Made by a program: the position numbers and the translations under genes. Of a stretch of 64,000 bases of DNA, positions 42,145-53,302 are shown piece after piece. Source of the DNA: Chelonoidis abingdonii. Its lineage: Eukaryota > Chordata > Testudines > Testudinidae. The notes under the pieces were generated by a model, which was given only the letters and a program-made list of their open reading frames with translations, ran no database searches and was not told where the DNA came from. The stretch lies in contig NC_133770.1 of the NCBI RefSeq assembly GCF_003597395.2, positions 6,965,300 through 7,029,299 of the forward strand, in the 5' to 3' direction. Each line of letters begins with the position of its first letter. Position 1 is the first letter of the stretch.

Positions 42145-42500
42145 AGGCATGGGCTTTGATAGCAGCCTTCAACTACCTGAAGGGGGGTTCCAAAGAGGAT
42201 GGAGCTCGGCTGGTCTCAGTGGTGGCAGATGACAGAACAAGGAGCAATGGTCTCAAGTTGCAGTGGGGGAGGTCTAGGCTGAATATTAGGAAACACTATT
42301 TCACTAGGAGGGTGGTGAAGCACTGGAATGGGTTACCTAGGGAGGTGGTGGAATCTCCTTCCTTAGAGGTTTTTAAGGTCAGACTTGACAAAGCCCTGGC
42401 TGGGATGATTTAGTTGGGGATTGGTCCTGCTTTGAGCAGGGGGTTGGACTAGATACCTCCTGAGGTCCCTTCCAACCCTGAGATTCTATGATTCTATGAA
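42145..42500 (+). mobile_element. CR1 LINE 3' end, young-looking
   Basis: CAACTACCTGAAGGGGGGTT, GGATGGAGCTCGGCTG, ACAGAACAAGGAGCAATGGT, GAATATTAGGAAACACTATT, GGGTTACCTAGGGAGGTGGT and the tail GATTCTATGATTCTATGA. Few internal breaks compared with the other CR1 copies, suggesting a recent insertion. 5'-truncated; the open frame across it is not RT. Confidence 0.92.
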
Positions 42501-43504
42501 GTCCTACTGGACTCAGTGGGCCTATTCATGCAGAAAGGCACCACTGTGAATGGAAGGATCACAATCTGGCCTTCTGTCATTAAACACCCTGACACAAAGA
42601 AGATCCATTAGGCTGTGAAGTGATGTCCCAAGGAAAACACTGGCCCGCTCCTTGTGACTATTAGCCCTAGGCTGGGCAGGCTGCTTTGGAGCGTGTTGCA
42701 GGGGAGTGAGATGTATGGGCCAGGAGATGGACTGGAGAATTTGAGAGGTCTCCTTCTGCTCTGTCCTATGCAATCTGGTTGCAACATGACAACGGTAATG
42801 CTGCCCTGGCCCCGGAGACGAAGCAGAAGTGTTTTGACATCCTGCAGGGCCCTTGCTTGCAGGTTCTGTCCGAAACAGAAGAGACGGCAGCACCCCTGGA
42901 GTTAGGCATTCTCATTCTGCATGCACCCACGCTGCCGTGCCCACCCCACCCCCTTAGCTACAGAAATTCAGAAGAATAACAGGCGGAAGGGCAGATCTAC
43001 TGGGGAGGCTGGGCCTAAAGATCTTGTGCAGTCCAGTTACCCGCTGCTGTGCACGATGGATGTGCAGAACTCCCTAGGCACGTTCTCTAACGTCAGGGCA
43101 GCATTGCGCTGGGAGAATACGTGGGGCTAGGAATGAGAGGGATGCGGGGAGTGAGGGAAGGAGCCAGCCCAACAAAGCCACTAGCAGGCTAGGTAGCACC
43201 GGAGCAAGGAGAGACAGCCGCAGTGCACCCAGAGAAGCTGACAGGATTAGCCTGTCCTGACCCAGGGCCTGTCTTGACACAAGTCTATTTATGTCACATG
43301 GCTAGCTGGAAGCCAAATCTTTGTTTGTTCCTTCATTTGGTCAGAGATCTGCTTATTCAACTGTTCTTAGGACCCTTATCTTCCTGACCCCAGAGACATG
43401 CTGACTCAGTTCCACCAGCCAAACCAGAAAACTTGCCCGCATTGACCCCTATGTGGAACCCTGCCATGCATGCAGACCTGTTAATAAATACGCTGATCGG
43501 GGGG
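42501..43504. other. Mostly single-copy DNA
   Basis: 42650-42780 (GATGGACTGGAGAATTTGAG AGGTCTCC) may be an old CR1 tail. Nothing else recognised. Confidence 0.35.
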
Positions 43505-43800
43505 CTAGATCCTCAGCTGCTGTAAACTGGCAGGGCTCCATCAGCTTCATTTACATCAGCTGAGGCGCTGGGCCCAAGAGCCTGATTCATGCCAACCACA
43601 GGGTAAATCAGGAGCAATCCCCACGAAGTCCGTGGGCCCGATTGTTTATGGTTTTCACAGATGCTTGTGCAAAATGGGTGTGAAATGCTATCTGCTGAGA
43701 ATGGCAGCATTTTACACACACTCTGCGGAGAGGACACAAGACATAATGCCCAGTGGAGAATCAGAGTGTAAAACCACCCGGGGAAAATCGGTGTTGGCAA
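43505..43800. repeat. Palindromic MITE-like repeats
   Basis: CTAGATCCTCAGCTGCTGTA / TTTACATCAGCTGAGG are inverted (43506-43565). A second such unit covers 43580-43650 (GCCTGATTCATGCC, AAGTCCGTGGGCCCG). Confidence 0.5.
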
Positions 43801-44989
43801 GCTGAGAAGCAGGTCATACATTTCAGAACCCGGTGCCGTGTTCAGTGATCACCCAGTGCTTAAGGTGCTGCAAGAGATCTGGTTTAGCCTGTGTCTGATT
43901 CCAGCTGGCGCCATAACGACAACAAGAGCTTCACCGCTCTCAGCATCTCTTAGGACAAGATGCCGTCCGTATAGGGCTGCCTGACTTCTAAGCAGGGGTT
44001 GGAGACGGGCGTAATTAAGAGTTGACCTGAATCTGCACCTGAGCCTTCACCTTTTCCAAAGTCTGAAAACCTCCTTTGTGTCTGCAGGCCCCGTTCTCAC
44101 CATCAGGCCTCCATCTAGATCAGAAAGAGGCGTGGCCAAAATGCCACAAAGAAGGCGGTTCTCAGCTGAGTGCATGCAAGAAGTACTGTATTTCCTAAGT
44201 AGGGCGGCCCAAAGAAGCCAGCCAGCCAGCCAAGCAACCACAAGAAAGCTAACCCAAGCGCAGCAGAGTGGAGTTCAGATAAGCATCTGAATGTTTAGGA
44301 TGTTTATCTGGCCTGGCTCTCCAACCCTTTCTACAGTCATCATCCCTCGGTGCAAGGCACACCAAGGAGCTCAGGAACAATTTTGCAAAATGGAGCAATG
44401 CTGATTTACTGTAGCTGGGAATCTGGCCTCCCTGACAGCTGAGGATCTGGCCCCAGGAACTTGGTGGTTTCTATCATGAGGTTACGGCAAGTCAGAGAGA
44501 GAATATGATCTCAGGAATGAAAAAAACAAACACACAATTATGGTGTGTGGCACAAGGCAGATGATGAAACACAGTCATGACTGGAAATGAAGCGACAATG
44601 AAGCTGATGCCCTGCCATGGAATCCTACAATGCGACTCTTATAGCTTAATTGAGCAGAGCTAAAGTGTGACTCAGGGTAGTAGGAATACACAAGTCCTGC
44701 TGGGTCTAATCCTGAAATCTTTCTCCAGCTGAGTGAAAACGAGGAAAGACCACAAGCCCTGCCTGGCATAGTTGGGATGTGGCAGATCCCTGACTGGAGC
44801 ATGATTCAGACTCAAATCCAATGAGAGACCTGGTGGCTGGAATGGCTTGGGCACACGGGAAGGGGATGTGATGCTGACATGGCTGTCCTGATGAGTTCAG
44901 CACTGGATGTGCTTCTCTGGGTCATATGCTAACGTAACTCCATCTGCTGTACTCCCAATCCACACCGGTGGGAGAATCTGACTCTTGTC
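43801..44989. other. Nothing recognised
   Basis: 44215-44240 has a CAGCCAGCCAGCCAAGC short repeat. No exon recognised. Confidence 0.4.
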
Positions 44990-45235
44990 TTCTCCAAAGC
45001 AGCCCATGAGGCAGGGACACTTTGCTTTGAACCAGGGGCACCAGAACATGGAGACCAGGGGCCGTGACACATCACTTTTTACCAGCTGTAAGGGAAAGTG
45101 ACGGGGAGAGGAGGCAGAGAGGAGAAAGTGGAGGGCAGGTTCTTGGGGGAAGAGTCTGTTTTGGGGCGGAGCCTTGGGGGGAGGGGTGAAGTGAGGGCAG
45201 GGCCTCCGAAAAAGGGGTGATGCGGGAGACAAGGC
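44990..45235. repeat. GC-rich DNA-element fragment
   Basis: Purine-rich GGGGAGAGGAGGCAGAGAGG, TTGGGGCGGAGCCTTGGGGG; the reverse complement resembles the CCCC-rich elements at 22160 and 47955. Confidence 0.5.
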
Positions 45236-45279
45236 CACAGTTCAGGTGCTGGTGGTTCCCCCTGCTTTCAGGGAGCTTC

Positions 45280-45630
45280 GTTGCTCCTGCTTTGAACAAA
45301 GGACTGGAAGAACCTCCTGGATCTTTGAGTCCATCCCCTGCTGTCACAGACACCCCCATGCGATAATCTCTTTTGTAAATACATCAAGCTCCAACTTCCA
45401 GCTATTTAGGTTGTTTGCCCCCCCTTCCCCCCGAGTATTCCCATGGGGAGGCTGTTCCGGAAACCTCCCTCCTCTGACAGTGAGAAACCCCGTTCTCCTT
45501 TCCAGCCTCAATTTATTCTTGGCCAGGTTATCGCCATTTGTTCTTGTGCCAGAACTGGCCTTTCGCTTCAGTACCTCTTATCCCATCCTCTTGATTACAA
45601 GTGCTGATGTATTTAGATGCTTTGAAACTC
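45280..45630 (-). mobile_element. CR1 fragment
   Basis: GGAGGCTGTTCCGGAAACCT, CCTCTGACAGTGAGAAACCC, CGCCATTTGTTCTTGTGCC: reverse complement of the CR1 3' part. Related to 20601-20800. Confidence 0.65.
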
Positions 45631-45631
45631 T

Positions 45632-46350
45632 GTGGGCTTGTTGACATGCAGAGTTACTGCCTGGTAAGCTGGAGTGTGAATCGACAGTGCACCCATTTGC
45701 TGCACGCTAAGGACAGGTCACTCCACTCCACAGTCAGGTTGACGTAAGGCAGCTTAGGTCGACCTGATATCGTCAGTGTACACAGTGCAGCCTCGTCCCA
45801 CCACTGTAAGCGCCCTATGACACTGACAGAAGAACTCCACCTTCGCAAGAGGCACAGGGCTTATGTCGCTGTAGTTAGGGCAACACAGTCTCTGCACTGC
45901 TTACATCCAACTGTCAATTTCACGGCTCCCTGCTGGAGCCGTGAAATTGACCGGAAATCTGGACTGCTAGAGCCTGGCTGCCCCCAGCTCCCCGCCGGGC
46001 TATGGCCCAGAGGTTCCCCGCTCAGGGAGGTGAGACTCCCAGGCAGCTGGCCCCCCGCTCATGGCTGAGGAGCCAAGCACAGCTGAGAGCCCTGGCTCCG
46101 CACCCCCCTCCCCCCACTGCCTTCAGTGAGGACGCGAACCCCCGACAGAAAGAGGGGAGTGTGGACATCAGCCATTGCAGTGATCGCGGCAGGGGCTGTA
46201 AATTGACCTAACACAGGTCGACTTCGGGCTGTAGTGCAATCACCCCCAGCTCACCATAGGGACACTGCTAGAGCGTGGCGAAAGCCCCAGAGTGCAGTGT
46301 AGCATACTGCCGCTACCAAACGCGCGAACTCTCCATGTAGACAAGCCCTA
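45632..46350. mobile_element. Non-autonomous DNA element, about 720 bp
   Basis: Left end GGGCTTGTTGACATGCAGAG and, inverted, right end AGGGCTTGTCTACATGGAGA are TIRs of about 20 bp. It holds a strong hairpin at 45913-45951. No ORF of interest. Confidence 0.7.
45913..45951. repeat. Perfect 17-bp inverted repeat, 5-base loop
   Basis: Arm GTCAATTTCACGGCTCC (45913-45929), loop CTGCT, arm GGAGCCGTGAAATTGAC (45935-45951). Lies inside the DNA element. Confidence 0.95.
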
Positions 46351-46589
46351 GGACAAGGGATTGGATTGGCACAAGGGCGGACGACTCGACCCCTGCCATG
46401 GGAACGCAAGCAGAAACCAGGCATTCGGAGGCAGGCCAAGCTAACCGGAAAAGGTTCCCAGAGAGCTCCAGGGAGGGTAATAATAACTCTGCCTTTTTGA
46501 AACCCTTTCCAACTGAGGATCTCCAAGCACCCTGTGAACATTAATTGACGTAAGCCTCACAGCACCCTGTGTTCTGTCTATTAATAGGG

Positions 46590-47345
46590 CCCTACCAAAT
46601 ACTTGGCCATGGAAAACATGTCACAGACCACGAAATCTGGGCTTCCTTGAGAAATCTGGTCTTTTGTGGTTCTCAGCTGGTACGCAAAGGTCTTCCAGGG
46701 GGTACATCAACTCATCTAGATATTTGCCTAGTTTTACAACAGGCTAACCAAGTCAGTACATACTAAAATTTCAGACAATGACTTGTTTATACTGCTCTCT
46801 ATACTGAAATGTAAGTACAATATTTATATACCAATTGATTTATTTTATAATTATATGTTAAAAATGAGAAAGTCAGCAATTTTTCAGTAATCGTGCACGG
46901 TGAAACTTTATTTTTATGTCTGATTGCGTTAGCAAGTAGTTTTTAAGTGAGGTGAGAGTGGCAGCTGCTGGCCGAGGGCCCAGCTCTCACGGCAGCTGCA
47001 CAGACGTAAGGGTGGCAATACCATACCGTGCCACCCTTACTTCTGCACTGCCACTGGCTGTGGCTCTGCCTTCAGAGCTCGGCTCCTGGCCAGCAGCCAC
47101 TGCTTTCCAGCTGCTCAGTTCTGTAGGCAGTGCCGCCGCCAGCAGCAAGCGCAGAAGTAAGGATAGCAATACCACCCCCCGCCAAACAATAAACTTGCAA
47201 ACCTTCCCCCACCCCCAACTCCCTTTTGGGTCAGGACTGCTACACTGTGAAATTTCAGATTTAAATATTTGAAATCATGAACTTTACTATATTTAAAATG
47301 TTACGACCGTGAAATTGACCAAAATGGACTGTGAATTAATAACCC
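46590..47345. mobile_element. DNA element with GGGCCCTACCAAAT end
   Basis: Left end GGGCCCTACCAAATACTTGG; right part GTGAAATTGACCAAAATGGA. Inner words GCAGAAGTAAGGATAGCAAT and GTAAGGGTGGCAATACC recur. Split at 46662-46946 by another element. Confidence 0.6.
46662..46946 (-). mobile_element. hAT-like element, second copy, nested
   Basis: Reverse complement of the element at 2843-3440: GGTCTTCCAGGGGGTACATC, GACTTGTTTATACTGCTCTC, CCAATTGATTTATTTTATAA. It is uninterrupted where the other copy carries the 188-bp MITE, so it supplies the empty site (TTTAACATATAATTATAAAA on its minus strand). Its ends are truncated. Confidence 0.75.
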
Positions 47346-47689
47346 CATGTGACACATGCAAACACAGTGTGGCGTTTTGTTTCCGCTCTAGGGGTTAGAT
47401 CACAGATACCAATTTATGAGTCAAATATGGACTCGGTAATTTACCTCAAGCTAAAGCGGAGGCTCTGTCCCTGGACCCAGAGGCCCTGGCTTCATTCCTC
47501 ACAAATGATCCAGCCCCAGGCATCCTTGCACTCACTTTACACTCAGAGAGGTTTAAGTGACTTGTCCAAAGAAACGCCCCCCAAGCCCTAGGAAAGCAGC
47601 CTCCTAACCTAACCATCCTGCCGCAGAGCAGCCATTTTAGAACCGGCGAGCCAAATGAGCACAGCCTGGAGAACAATGGCGAATGAGCA
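47346..47689. other. Nothing recognised
   Basis: Possible CORE-SINE words at 47545-47575 (AGTGACTTGTCCAAAG). Otherwise unassigned. Confidence 0.35.
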
Positions 47690-47940
47690 GCTCAAAGGAA
47701 GCCTTGGAAAAATCACTCCACAGGGAAACAGGCCTGGTAATCTGAGAGCTCTTGATAAGTAGGCAACATCAATTGCCCTGATTGTGTCCTCTGAGTATCT
47801 CTCAGATCGCCCAGCTTTTATCATTCCCCTCTACTGAGCTGAGCAGCCTTTTCAATTGCTAACCATGAAATAGATCCGCTGGGCAATGTTGTTCTATTGA
47901 TCCCACACTTAAAGCCCTGCTAGGACAAACAAGACATTCA
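47690..47940. promoter_or_regulatory. Candidate conserved non-coding element
   Basis: Repeat-free: CTCTTGATAAGTAGG, CATCAATTGCCCTGATTGTG, TTTTCAATTGCTAACC, ATTGATCCCACAC. GATA-, Sox/POU-like words without repeat signature. Confidence 0.3.
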
Positions 47941-47954
47941 TTTTCATTGTAGAT

Positions 47955-48460
47955 GTGCAGGCGTCTGGCCATAGGCACCAGCTTCCTCATTTCCCCAGGG
48001 ATGCTCGACCCCTGCTCCACCCTAGGCCCTGCCCCCAATCCACCCCTTCCTCCAAAGCCCCACCCTCACCCCACCTCTTCCCACCCCTGCCCTGTAGGGT
48101 TGCCAAGCCTCCAGGATTGTCCTGGAGTCTCCAGAATTAAAGCTCAATCTTTAATTAAAGATTATGTCATATGATGAAACCTCCAGGAATATGTCCAACC
48201 AAAATTGGCAACCCTATCATCTCACCTCTTCCCGCCCCCTTCGGTCCCCTCCCCCTAATGCGCCCTCTCCTCCCCAATGCCTCCTGCACATTACAGAACA
48301 CATGATCTGCGGCGGGCGGGAGGTTCTGGGCAGGAGGGGAAGGAGCTGATTTGTGGGGCCCACCAGCAGGCAGGAGGCACTGGTGTGGGGGCAGGAAAGG
48401 AGCTGATCCGTGAGGCTGCTGGTGGATGCTGAGCACAATCGGGCCCAGAGGATGAGGCAG
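47955..48460. mobile_element. GC-rich DNA element, split by a MITE
   Basis: CAGGCGTCTGGCCATAGGCA, GGGATGCTCGACCCCTGCTC, then CCACCTCTTCCCACCCC; continues after the nested element with TCACCTCTTCCCGCCCC and GGGAAGGAGCTGATTTGTGG. Open frames through it are composition artefacts. Confidence 0.55.
48097..48214. mobile_element. 118-bp palindromic MITE, TA-flanked
   Basis: Ends GGGTTGCCAAGCCTCCAGGA and, inverted, GGGTTGCCAATTTTGGTTGG; centre CTTTAATTAAAG. TA at 48095-48096 and 48215-48216. Inserted in the GC-rich element. Confidence 0.75.
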
Positions 48461-49009
48461 GGTAAGAAGTCACTGATGCATTACAGTGGCTTTGGGTAGG
48501 AATCAGCAGTGTGGTGTGCTCACGAACGGGGAAGATAGGTAATTACATGGAAGACAGCACTGTGCTATGTGGAGTGGATGTGCATGCATGCACCAGGAGA
48601 TCCCAAAAAGTTTTGCACTGGCTCAGAAGGCTGATGTGGCCGATGGTTTTGCAAAGTACTTTGAAACTAGCTGTCCTGGGTTTCCTTAGGAGAAATGGGC
48701 CAAGCTGGAATCTGGATTCAGTTTCTGACCCCCAAAACTTGCAACTAGGAATGCTGGGGGGTTGGATTAGGCCTATCTCCAATCAAGCTATCTATCTGAG
48801 CATTTATACTGTAAGCATCCCTGTCATAGCTCCATGACTTAATGCGCAGAGATGGGAATGACATTGTGATCACGGGCTGGAGCATCCTGATTGCTGTAAC
48901 TCAAGGCGTTTTCCATTCTCTTCCTCCTAACCTCGTGTAACTGATGCGTTAGAATCGTCATGCTTTGCACATACAGGGTGCCATTCATCGGAGGATCCCA
49001 TGGTCCTTT
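48461..49009. other. Nothing recognised
   Basis: No repeat or exon recognised. Confidence 0.4.
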
Positions 49010-49180
49010 TGCAATGTTTATTAATTAAGCCTCAGTATGAGGAGCTGTCGGAAAGAGATTGTCATGCCCATTTCTCAGATGGAGATGTTGAGGCAGAGAG
49101 ATAGAAGTTCATTGACTCTCCTGAGGTCACAAAGCAAGTCACCGGCAGAGTCAGAAATAGATTCCCTGCTTCCCGGTTCC
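49010..49180 (-). repeat. MIR/CORE-type SINE fragment
   Basis: CATGCCCATTTCTCAGATGG, TTGAGGCAGAGAGATAGAAG, AGGTCACAAAGCAAGTCACC. Confidence 0.7.
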
Positions 49181-49529
49181 CCGCCCTCAACCATCGGCCT
49201 TGGTTAGCTAAACTGAACTATCATCCATTTGTGCCTCACTGTTCTCCCAAGATATTGAGTTCTTGCACCCACTGCCTGGGGCTGTTCCTTACAAATACCC
49301 CTTCATTTGGGCTGGATTGTGTGTGTACCTAACCAGTCTATCCCCACGTACAGATATTTAGGCTCTGATCCAGAGGCCAGTGAAGGCGACAGAAGTTTTT
49401 CTGTTGACTCCAATGAACTCTAGAACAGGCTCTTAAACGGATGCTGTTTAGCTTGTTTTCATCCCTCAAACCTACAATTAAAAACATAGATAGACAGAGT
49501 GTATGGAGAAAGAGAGAATTTAAATAAAT
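49181..49529. other. Mostly single-copy DNA
   Basis: 49350-49435 carries a palindromic-MITE-like pair (GGCTCTGATCCAGAGGCC, GTTGACTCCAATGAACTC). Otherwise nothing. Confidence 0.35.
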
Positions 49530-49850
49530 GATTTGTAGCGGATGTGCAGAGGAGTTAAGATAACATCAAGGAACTCTGATAAGTTACAATACCAGGTCAT
49601 CCACGGGAAAAGCCAAGATACTGCTTTGCGCTGACTTCGCAATTTACATCTTTAACCTTTTTCACAAACACTGACTCATCTATGGGTTATTTTCAGATAC
49701 AAATCAGGTATTAAACCTGGTATGCCGCTGACACCAGAGATCATTACAATGGAAAGCATTTAAACAAGCGAATGCAGCTGGGCGTTATCTGCTGTTTGGT
49801 TCTGCATTTCAATCAGCTCAGAAGATGAAACTAGACAGGTCAGTTTATGA
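49530..49850. promoter_or_regulatory. Candidate conserved element with GATA words
   Basis: Repeat-free block with AAGATAACATCAAGG, CTCTGATAAGTTAC, CCAAGATACTGC and GGCGTTATCTGCTG, plus AATTTACATCTTTAACC. Clustered GATA/TATC words suggest an enhancer. Confidence 0.35.
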
Positions 49851-49865
49851 TCAATTTCAGTTAGG

Positions 49866-49890
49866 GGTGTGTGTGTGTGTGTAAGTGTAA
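49866..49890. repeat. (GT)n tract
   Basis: GTGTGTGTGTGTGTG followed by TAAGTGTAAGTG. Confidence 0.9.
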
Positions 49891-49964
49891 GTGCGTGCCC
49901 ACACATGGAACAAACACACTGCACAGGCCCCACCATCAGTGGGGATTTTCAGGACCAGAAGCCA

Positions 49965-50048
49965 GTGGATCAGGTGCTGGACTGGGAGCCTTGAAAAACA
50001 GGTTCTACTCCCAGCTGTGACCTTCAACAAGTCACTTCGCCACCCTGT
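49965..50048 (+). repeat. MIR/CORE-type SINE fragment
   Basis: GTGCTGGACTGGGAGCCTTG, CTACTCCCAGCTGTGACC, ACAAGTCACTTCGCCACCC. Confidence 0.65.
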
Positions 50049-50049
50049 G

Positions 50050-50260
50050 ACTCTGGGTATGTCCCCACAGCAGCCGGGGTGTAATTCCCAGCTCGGGCAG
50101 ACATACATGCGCTAGCTCTGCTCAAGCTAGCACCTAAAAATAGCATTGGCACAGTGGCTCAGGCTAACCCAGGGGATTGGTGGGATTGTACTCAGGCGGT
50201 TAGCTTGAGCTGCCATTCGCACGGCCATGGCCACACTGCTATTGGCTTATGATAAGCTCT
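50050..50260. mobile_element. Palindromic MITE, truncated copy
   Basis: GGGTATGTCCCCACAGCAGC, CAGCTCGGGCAGACATACAT, AAAAATAGCATTGGCACAG, GGCCACACTGCTATTGGC. Same family as 14525-14792. Confidence 0.65.
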
Positions 50261-50934
50261 TTGAGATCTCCTGAGGCAAGCTGCCCATTGTTCTCTGCTG
50301 GCCCCCTGCATGGGAATGAGGGAGCCAGAGGCTTTCCCTACACAAGCGGCGGCCCCAGTTTGAGAAACACTGCCCTACATGGACAACCTTATATCTCTTT
50401 AGACCCCCTTTCTGTCTAGTTAGCATAAGTCAGTGATGTTTGTCTGCAGGTGAGAGTGTCCGTATCTGCGTGAGAGGGTATAAGCGTGAAAGTCAATGAG
50501 TGTGTGTGTATGTTGGGCCAGATCCTCGGCAGAGCACTATCAAACTCCAACAGAACTTTGCTGATTTACATGTGCTGAGAATCTCACCTAGTGGTTGTGG
50601 ACGAGAGGGAAGCAAAATGTTTGAGAGAGGAGCAACCCAGATGCATTATGGGAGGCATCAATACAAAGAAATCTCTAGAGAAATAAACGCGGAGATGCTG
50701 CGGTCAGGCAATCTAAAAAAGGAATGAACCGATGTAGGTTTCCAATAGGGAAATCTCACAAGGGCTTTCTCCTTATATTTTCTGATAGAGGAATAAAAGT
50801 GGGCTGGCTCCAGGACCATTACTAGCATGCTCTACCCCCTGCTGCGCAAGAAACATAGAGTTGAATCTCTGACCAACCACCTGGCTGTCCCAAGAGTGCA
50901 GAGGGACGCTGCTTGGAATGTATAAGTTAGCTGT
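50261..50934. other. Mostly single-copy DNA
   Basis: 50345-50370 (GGCCCCAGTTTGAGAAACAC) resembles the right end of the hAT-like family at 55954. A TGTG-rich stretch at 50455-50515. No exon recognised. Confidence 0.35.
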
Positions 50935-51090
50935 AAAACAACATGCTTCAGCCTTAAGCTAGATGTAGCTAGTATTTACTATTTGTATTGTGGTTGCACC
51001 AATCACTAACCAGGGTCCCATTGTGCTGAGTATTGTGTAAACACAGAACAAAGACAGCCTCTGCCCTGAGGAGTTTAGCTTCATTTATTC
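50935..51090 (-). repeat. L2-type 3' tail
   Basis: ACTATTTGTATTGTGGTTGC, CAGGGTCCCATTGTGCTGAG, ACACAGAACAAAGACAGCC. Confidence 0.75.
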
Positions 51091-52329
51091 TTTTACCAAT
51101 AGCCCAATGATTCTGAAGTTCTTTAGCAATGTTTAAGGCCTGAACTTTCAAAAGGGGCTAGTGGTTTCGGATGCCCCATCGGAGAAACTTTGAGAGGATC
51201 CCGATCTTCAGAAAACTCACCTCCTGGAAATCAGGCCCTTTAAGAGATCTCGAAGGGGTACCCGGAAATCAAAGCACCCCAAAACCAAAATATGCTAAGG
51301 CCTACCCCTTTAGTAAATATAGGGCCTGATGCAAAGTCTGCTGAAGTTAAGTGGAGTCTTTCCAATGGCTTGAAAAGAAAGGGCTCGGATTAAGTGTATG
51401 CAGGATAAATATGAATTCTTATTCCCCAGAAGAGCAATTTTGAGGCTGAGTTAAATTCTGCCTTTAGTTACACCCGTGTGTCCTCAAGGATAGCAATGGT
51501 GACGACAAGTGGGTCTGAGAGCAAAATGTGGGGCATTGCTATCATCCGTTGCCAGCCCCACATACTATTCTGCCCAAATTGTATTCCGTTAATTCCATTC
51601 TGCTATCTAAACACTTCTTGCAGTCTCAGCTGGATACAAGATTCATCTTCGCTTGCTGACTTTTAGTAGTTGTTACAGTGCATTGCTCAAGAACTGCCAT
51701 GTTCTGCCCCAGAGGCAGCTGCACTTCAGCAGAGGATTCATTCATTTGCTGCTTGGTGTCTTTGATGGAAGTTGCTACATAAAAGAAAATATTTATTATA
51801 ATAGCTCTCAAGAGCCAGCTCAGGGTAGTGAATATTGTAGCCTGAAGCATCCAAATTGCTGAGTATGAGTTGTGTTCCAGTAAACAAGATGGTATTAAGC
51901 GTTACAGGAGGGAATTCCTTCTTCCCTGCTCTGAACATTTTTGAATAAGGTTTTGATAGATCCTGGTAAATTGTTTCCTTAATACTTCACTTGCCCTAAT
52001 GAACCTGTTTGGTTTTTTTGATTATTGTTCCTTCTATTTATTATTTGCATCGCAGTCGCACAAAGGGACCCAGTCTCGCCTCTGTCAGGATTTGAGTGGA
52101 TACAGAAACCTTTTCACCTTTGCAGAGAAGCCATCTACCCAAAATAAAGATCTCTGGGTTTTTCTCTTTTTGACGGCGTCCGTTTCAGAGGGTGAGTGCC
52201 GGGCAGAGGGATCAGTGTTCAAAAGGCTTCCCAGTACTAGTGGGGAATAAGAAACGACATCATCTAGGGAGTAGATAAATACTCTGCGGGAGGGGTTTGT
52301 CCATCACTGTAGTTAATCCACCTCCCCGA
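51091..52329. other. Mostly single-copy DNA
   Basis: 51325-51385 (GGGCCTGATGCAAAGTCTGC) is a short palindromic-MITE-like unit. No exon recognised. Confidence 0.35.
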
Positions 52330-52640
52330 GAAGTGACAGAAGAATTCTTCCCTCCACTGTCTACACAAGGATTTAGGTCGGCTTAACTACGTAGCTGGGG
52401 GGGGGGGGTTGGATTTTTCACCCCCACCCCAAGCGATGTAGCTGGGTCAATCTAATATAGACCAGTCCAATGTGAGAGGAGAATCAGGCCTGGTCTACAC
52501 TTAAATTTTATACTGACATAGCTAAATGGGTCAGGAGTGTGAAAAAAATCCCACCTGTTAGTGACAGAGCTGTGCCAGTAAACCCTCCAGTGTGAACGTA
52601 ACTGCGCTGCTACTGTCTCTGTAATGCAGATGTGGCTTCT
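52330..52640. mobile_element. Two MITE fragments with TCTACACT ends
   Basis: 52330-52480: GTCTACACAAGGATTTAGGT, GATGTAGCTGGGTCAATC, with a 12-G run at 52397-52408. 52487-52640: GGCCTGGTCTACACTTAAAT, CAGTAAACCCTCCAGTGTGA. Both resemble non-autonomous elements with (T)GTCTACACT termini. Confidence 0.5.
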
Positions 52641-52679
52641 TAATAAGGACACATGATTACAAGGGGCAGCTTTAAAATT

Positions 52680-52790
52680 TGCCTCTGTTGGAGACATAAA
52701 ATTGGAGACTCGTAGGACTGGAAGGGACCTCGAGAGGTCTCTAGTCCAGTCCCCTGCACTCAAGGCAGGACTAAGTATTATCTAAAATCA
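52680..52790 (-). mobile_element. CR1 3' tail
   Basis: AGGACTGGAAGGGACCTCGA, GGTCTCTAGTCCAGTCCCCT, GGACTAAGTATTATCTA. Confidence 0.8.
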
Positions 52791-52834
52791 GACTGTACAA
52801 TTCATTGCTAACACTCCCAAGCTCCTGTGTTAAT

Positions 52835-52985
52835 TCACAGGGTCAAATCCTGATTCCATTGAAGTCAGAAGCTGCTTTGCCACTGACTTCAAAGGGACTA
52901 GGATTTTGTGCATAGATTTGGAAGACAGAAGGTACCATTATGATAATCTTCTGACCTCTGCATAACCCAGGCCACAATGCAGTGC
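52835..52985. repeat. Palindromic and CR1-like fragments
   Basis: TCCTGATTCCATTGAAGTCA / TGACTTCAAAGGGACTAGGA are inverted (52845-52905); AAGGTACCATTATGATAATC continues as a CR1-like minus-strand fragment. Confidence 0.5.
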
Positions 52986-53007
52986 ATTAGCGTAGTACTT
53001 TTATCCA

Positions 53008-53302
53008 GTGTTGCCAACTCGGAGGGTCCAAAACTCACAAGTCAGGCCCCCCACCACGGGAGAGCAGCTTAAAAATCATGAGATTTTGAAGGATAAGACA
53101 TCTGGGGTTCTTTTATTTTCCTTCTTGGTTTTATGCCTTTAGGGGTTGGGAATTCCAGCTTTTCTCCTCAACCACCAGGGTCAGAAACTTTTTTTTTTTT
53201 AAATGAAAGCGGAAAGTCAGGACTCCAGGAGCCAGGCATTTAAGAAAAACATCAAATATCACAAGGCTGGCGACAAAGTTGGGAGAACTGGCATCTCTGG
53301 GC
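53008..53302. mobile_element. hAT-like element with GTGTTGCCAACTC end
   Basis: Left end CAGTGTTGCCAACTCGGAG; right end, inverted, CCAGAGATGCCAGTTCTCCC. Inner words AAAATCATGAGATTTTG. Same family as 36655-36905. Confidence 0.6.
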
